A stretch of 64,000 bases of DNA from Paenibacillus mendelii (lineage in GTDB: Bacteria > Bacillota > Bacilli > Paenibacillales > Paenibacillaceae): positions 558,001 to 622,000 of the forward strand of contig NZ_JANHOF010000001.1 in NCBI RefSeq assembly GCF_024498075.1, written 5' to 3'. Below, piece by piece: positions 62,215-64,000 of the stretch. The notes beneath the pieces are model-generated. The model had not been told where the DNA came from. It did not search any database and worked only from the letters and a program-made list of their open reading frames with translations. Each line of letters opens with the position of its first letter. Position 1 is the first letter of the stretch. The translations under genes were made by a program, and so were the position numbers.

Positions 62215-62787
62215 ATGACACCGATAAAGGTGATGCTGGTGGAAGACGATCCGTTCTGGCAGACCCATCTAGCAGACGATCTCTCTCACATATCCGATAT
62301 CGAGGTCGTATGTACGGCAGCTAACAAGGAAGAATGCCTGCATGCCGTACAAACCTTCGATATCGATGTCATTTTGATGGATATCAACTTAACCGCGAAT
62401 CACCTCGATGGCCTAGATGCCGCCCAGGAAATTTGGCAGATGCCAAACCCCGCCAAAATCATCATGCTAACCTCCCTGCAAGAAGCGGAAGTGATCGTCA
62501 AATCGTTTCAGTGCGGCGCCGCCAACTTCATCAATAAATCAAGCTTGGGCGATGTCGTGCAGGCGATTCGCGACGCGCATGCGAACAAGTCATCAATCCA
62601 TCCCGACGCGGCTTCCTCCCTCATCCACGAAATTCAATTGATGGCTCTAACCCCTATGGAAAGACAAGTATATGAGCTCAAGAAGCAGGGAATGAACAAA
62701 ATCGAAATTGCCCAAGCGCTGCAAAAATCATTCAATACGGTCAAAACGCAGTTGAAAAGCATTCGGAACAAGCTGAGCATCCGTTGA
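62215..62787 (+). CDS. NarL/LuxR-type response regulator
   Basis: 190 residues. The receiver domain has acidic residues ED-D (10-12), phospho-Asp D56 in 'DVILMDINLTANHLDGLDA', the Thr in 'IIMLTSLQEAEVI' and Lys in 'ANFINKSSLG'. The C-terminal HTH reads 'TPMERQVYELKKQGMNKIEI' and 'AQALQKSFNTVKTQLKSIRN', a LuxR-type helix-turn-helix. ATG 62215 has AAGGAG at normal spacing. The sensor kinase gene begins 40 bases later, and the two probably form a two-component system. Confidence 0.93.
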   Translation: MTPIKVMLVEDDPFWQTHLADDLSHISDIEVVCTAANKEECLHAVQTFDIDVILMDINLTANHLDGLDAAQEIWQMPNPAKIIMLTSLQEAEVIVKSFQCGAANFINKSSLGDVVQAIRDAHANKSSIHPDAASSLIHEIQLMALTPMERQVYELKKQGMNKIEIAQALQKSFNTVKTQLKSIRNKLSIR

Positions 62788-62826
62788 TCGGCCGGTTCGA
62801 ATTATAACGACGAGACGGGGTTCGCA

Positions 62827-64000
62827 ATGATTGTTTATGTTTGCATGTTTCTTTCGCTCTGGACAATGGGCGTCATCATCATCCGCCTCAGCAACAGCCG
62901 TTACGGCCGCTCTCACGGTTATACCCTGCTTGCGGCCGGCTGCGGCAGCTTCGCCTTTTCGCTGGAACTCACCATCTTGCCCTTCCTCTCACAAATAAGC
63001 GAAGTCCCGTCCTTTCTAGCCGAATCGCTTCGCATCCTCAGCATCGCGGCATGCTACGTCTACTGGATCGTCTTCCCGTACTGCTACTGGCTGACAGCCG
63101 TTTATTTCAGCGAACTGAATAACCGGTCCCGCTGGCACCGGCTGCTCATGCTTCCTGCCTTCGTTTCAGCAATCTATCATCTCGCTTCTTATCCGCTGCA
63201 TGAAATTCACATCGAATTTCTCCGTGTGCCTGCGGCTGTTTATTTCGCTTTTGGAATCTCTCTTTACATATGGGCTTATCTGAAGGAAAAGCAGCTCTTC
63301 ATGAAACAAATCAAATTCCGCACCGTCGTCGTGTTCAATTCGGCGATCGTCTGGGCGTTCATTTCCGATTTTGCCGGCATGTCTTTGATCACGGCAGCGC
63401 CGTCCGCGTTTACAGTCGTGAGCAACGATGTCTGGAAGTACAACTATTGGCTCATTGCCGGACTCGTCGGGTTTCATCTTTATTTCGGGGCTCGTTATGG
63501 ATTTCTCGGCGTGAAAATGAGACTGCAGCGGCAAAAATACAATTATTCCATGCGCGCCCTGACGATGGGAACCACCATACTCAATCAATCGCTGAAGAAC
63601 GAAATTCAAAAGATCAATCAGCTCGGCGAACAATCCAAACGGCTGGCGGCCGAAGAGAATCGGGACGAAGCGCTGCAGACGGTCGGAAGTCTATCCGGCG
63701 TTGCCGTTCATCTTCTTACTGTTCTGAACCGGATCAAGGATAAGGCGGACGACATTCATCTGCAGGAAACCGAAGTGCCGATTTGCCCGCTGCTGCAGGA
63801 GCTGGTCTCTGAGATGCAGCTTCTGCTGCGAGAGCGGAATTTGCAAGTTCAGACCGATTTTCGCATCGACGCGACGCTGAGATGCGACCGTACCCATATC
63901 CGGGAAATGTTCAGCAACCTGCTGCTCAATGCGGCAGAAGCTGTGGAGCCGGGGAAGGGCTTGATCTCCGTACGTACGGAAAGTCAGGGAAAACGGGTCA
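62827..64000 (+). CDS. Membrane sensor histidine kinase, truncated by window end
   Basis: The plus-strand frame is open from ATG 62827 to the window edge (391 codons). The first 230 residues hold about seven hydrophobic spans ('YVCMFLSLWTMGVIIIRL', 'IVFPYCYWLTAVYF', 'YWLIAGLVGFHLYFG'). A dimerisation-type helix follows with 'TTILNQSLKNEIQKINQLGE', then an ATPase N-box 'REMFSNLLLNAAEAVEPGKG'. Where relatives tend to have the phospho-His (N-H-x-x-K-N-E) this protein has Gln at 254. The G1/G2 boxes lie beyond the edge. It follows its likely partner regulator by 40 bases. The start has only a weak GACGGGG site. Confidence 0.82.
   Translation, partial: MIVYVCMFLSLWTMGVIIIRLSNSRYGRSHGYTLLAAGCGSFAFSLELTILPFLSQISEVPSFLAESLRILSIAACYVYWIVFPYCYWLTAVYFSELNNRSRWHRLLMLPAFVSAIYHLASYPLHEIHIEFLRVPAAVYFAFGISLYIWAYLKEKQLFMKQIKFRTVVVFNSAIVWAFISDFAGMSLITAAPSAFTVVSNDVWKYNYWLIAGLVGFHLYFGARYGFLGVKMRLQRQKYNYSMRALTMGTTILNQSLKNEIQKINQLGEQSKRLAAEENRDEALQTVGSLSGVAVHLLTVLNRIKDKADDIHLQETEVPICPLLQELVSEMQLLLRERNLQVQTDFRIDATLRCDRTHIREMFSNLLLNAAEAVEPGKGLISVRTESQGKRV

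Noticed and set aside
61908..62216. N-terminal extension of the GNAT gene
   Set aside because: The frame is open but encodes an Arg/Cys-rich sequence. The good site before ATG 61907 and the normal family length place the start there.

Overview
The window looks like chromosomal DNA from a Paenibacillus-type member of the Bacillota. The evidence is gene content: a YesM/YesN two-component pair beside GH105 and heparinase II/III enzymes with an LplABC-type sugar transporter, LCP and DedA proteins, RNase J, YolD-like and CD3324-family small proteins, AGGAGG-type ribosome binding sites, and frequent GTG/TTG starts. No rRNA, tRNA or CRISPR array was seen. Species and family calls come from remembered family features, not from a database search.

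Layout. 1-14 kb holds single metabolic and resistance genes, mostly on the minus strand: a TmrB-like tunicamycin resistance ATPase, a D-2-hydroxyacid dehydrogenase, an SDR, a TIM-barrel isomerase, an MDR reductase with a GNAT enzyme, a phytoene/squalene synthase-family protein and an M42 peptidase. It ends with a MurF / phosphotransferase / beta-lactamase-fold run. 14-18 kb is decayed: a siderophore-binding-protein remnant, an ECF sigma/anti-sigma pair, a frameshifted kinase-like gene and a broken LysR gene. 18-26 kb is an accessory zone. Five short minus-strand reading-frame ends there resemble the C-terminus of the 23S rRNA uracil methyltransferase RlmCD. They look like scars of an integrative element that targets that gene. 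Two of them bracket a serine-recombinase remnant and a Tet(L)-like efflux gene that keeps its regulatory leader peptide. 26-39 kb returns to housekeeping genes: mnmH-selD, aroC, a GapB-like gap, dedA, RNase J, prs and PAP2. A non-coding array of two alternating 27-bp imperfect palindromes (period 114 bp) lies between the RNase J gene and prs.

39-54.5 kb is a candidate locus for using a uronic-acid-containing polysaccharide. It has two heparinase II/III-fold enzymes, two tandem GH105 unsaturated-uronyl hydrolase paralogues, a binding protein with two permeases, and a YesM-type kinase and YesN-type regulator separated by one of the GH105 genes. A lyase-type polysaccharide enzyme would leave unsaturated uronides, the permeases would import them, and the GH105 enzymes would remove the unsaturated end. 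A 66-bp tandem repeat sits between the two permease genes. 54.5-64 kb holds a YolD-like protein, a methyltransferase, an LCP cell-wall ligase, an AI-2E-family membrane protein, a Tat-exported beta-helix protein, AzlCD, a GNAT enzyme, and a NarL-type regulator followed by a sensor kinase cut by the window edge.

Several genes differ from an intact frame by a single base (near 2783, 16671 and 21011-21016). These may be true decay or assembly indels and cannot be separated here.
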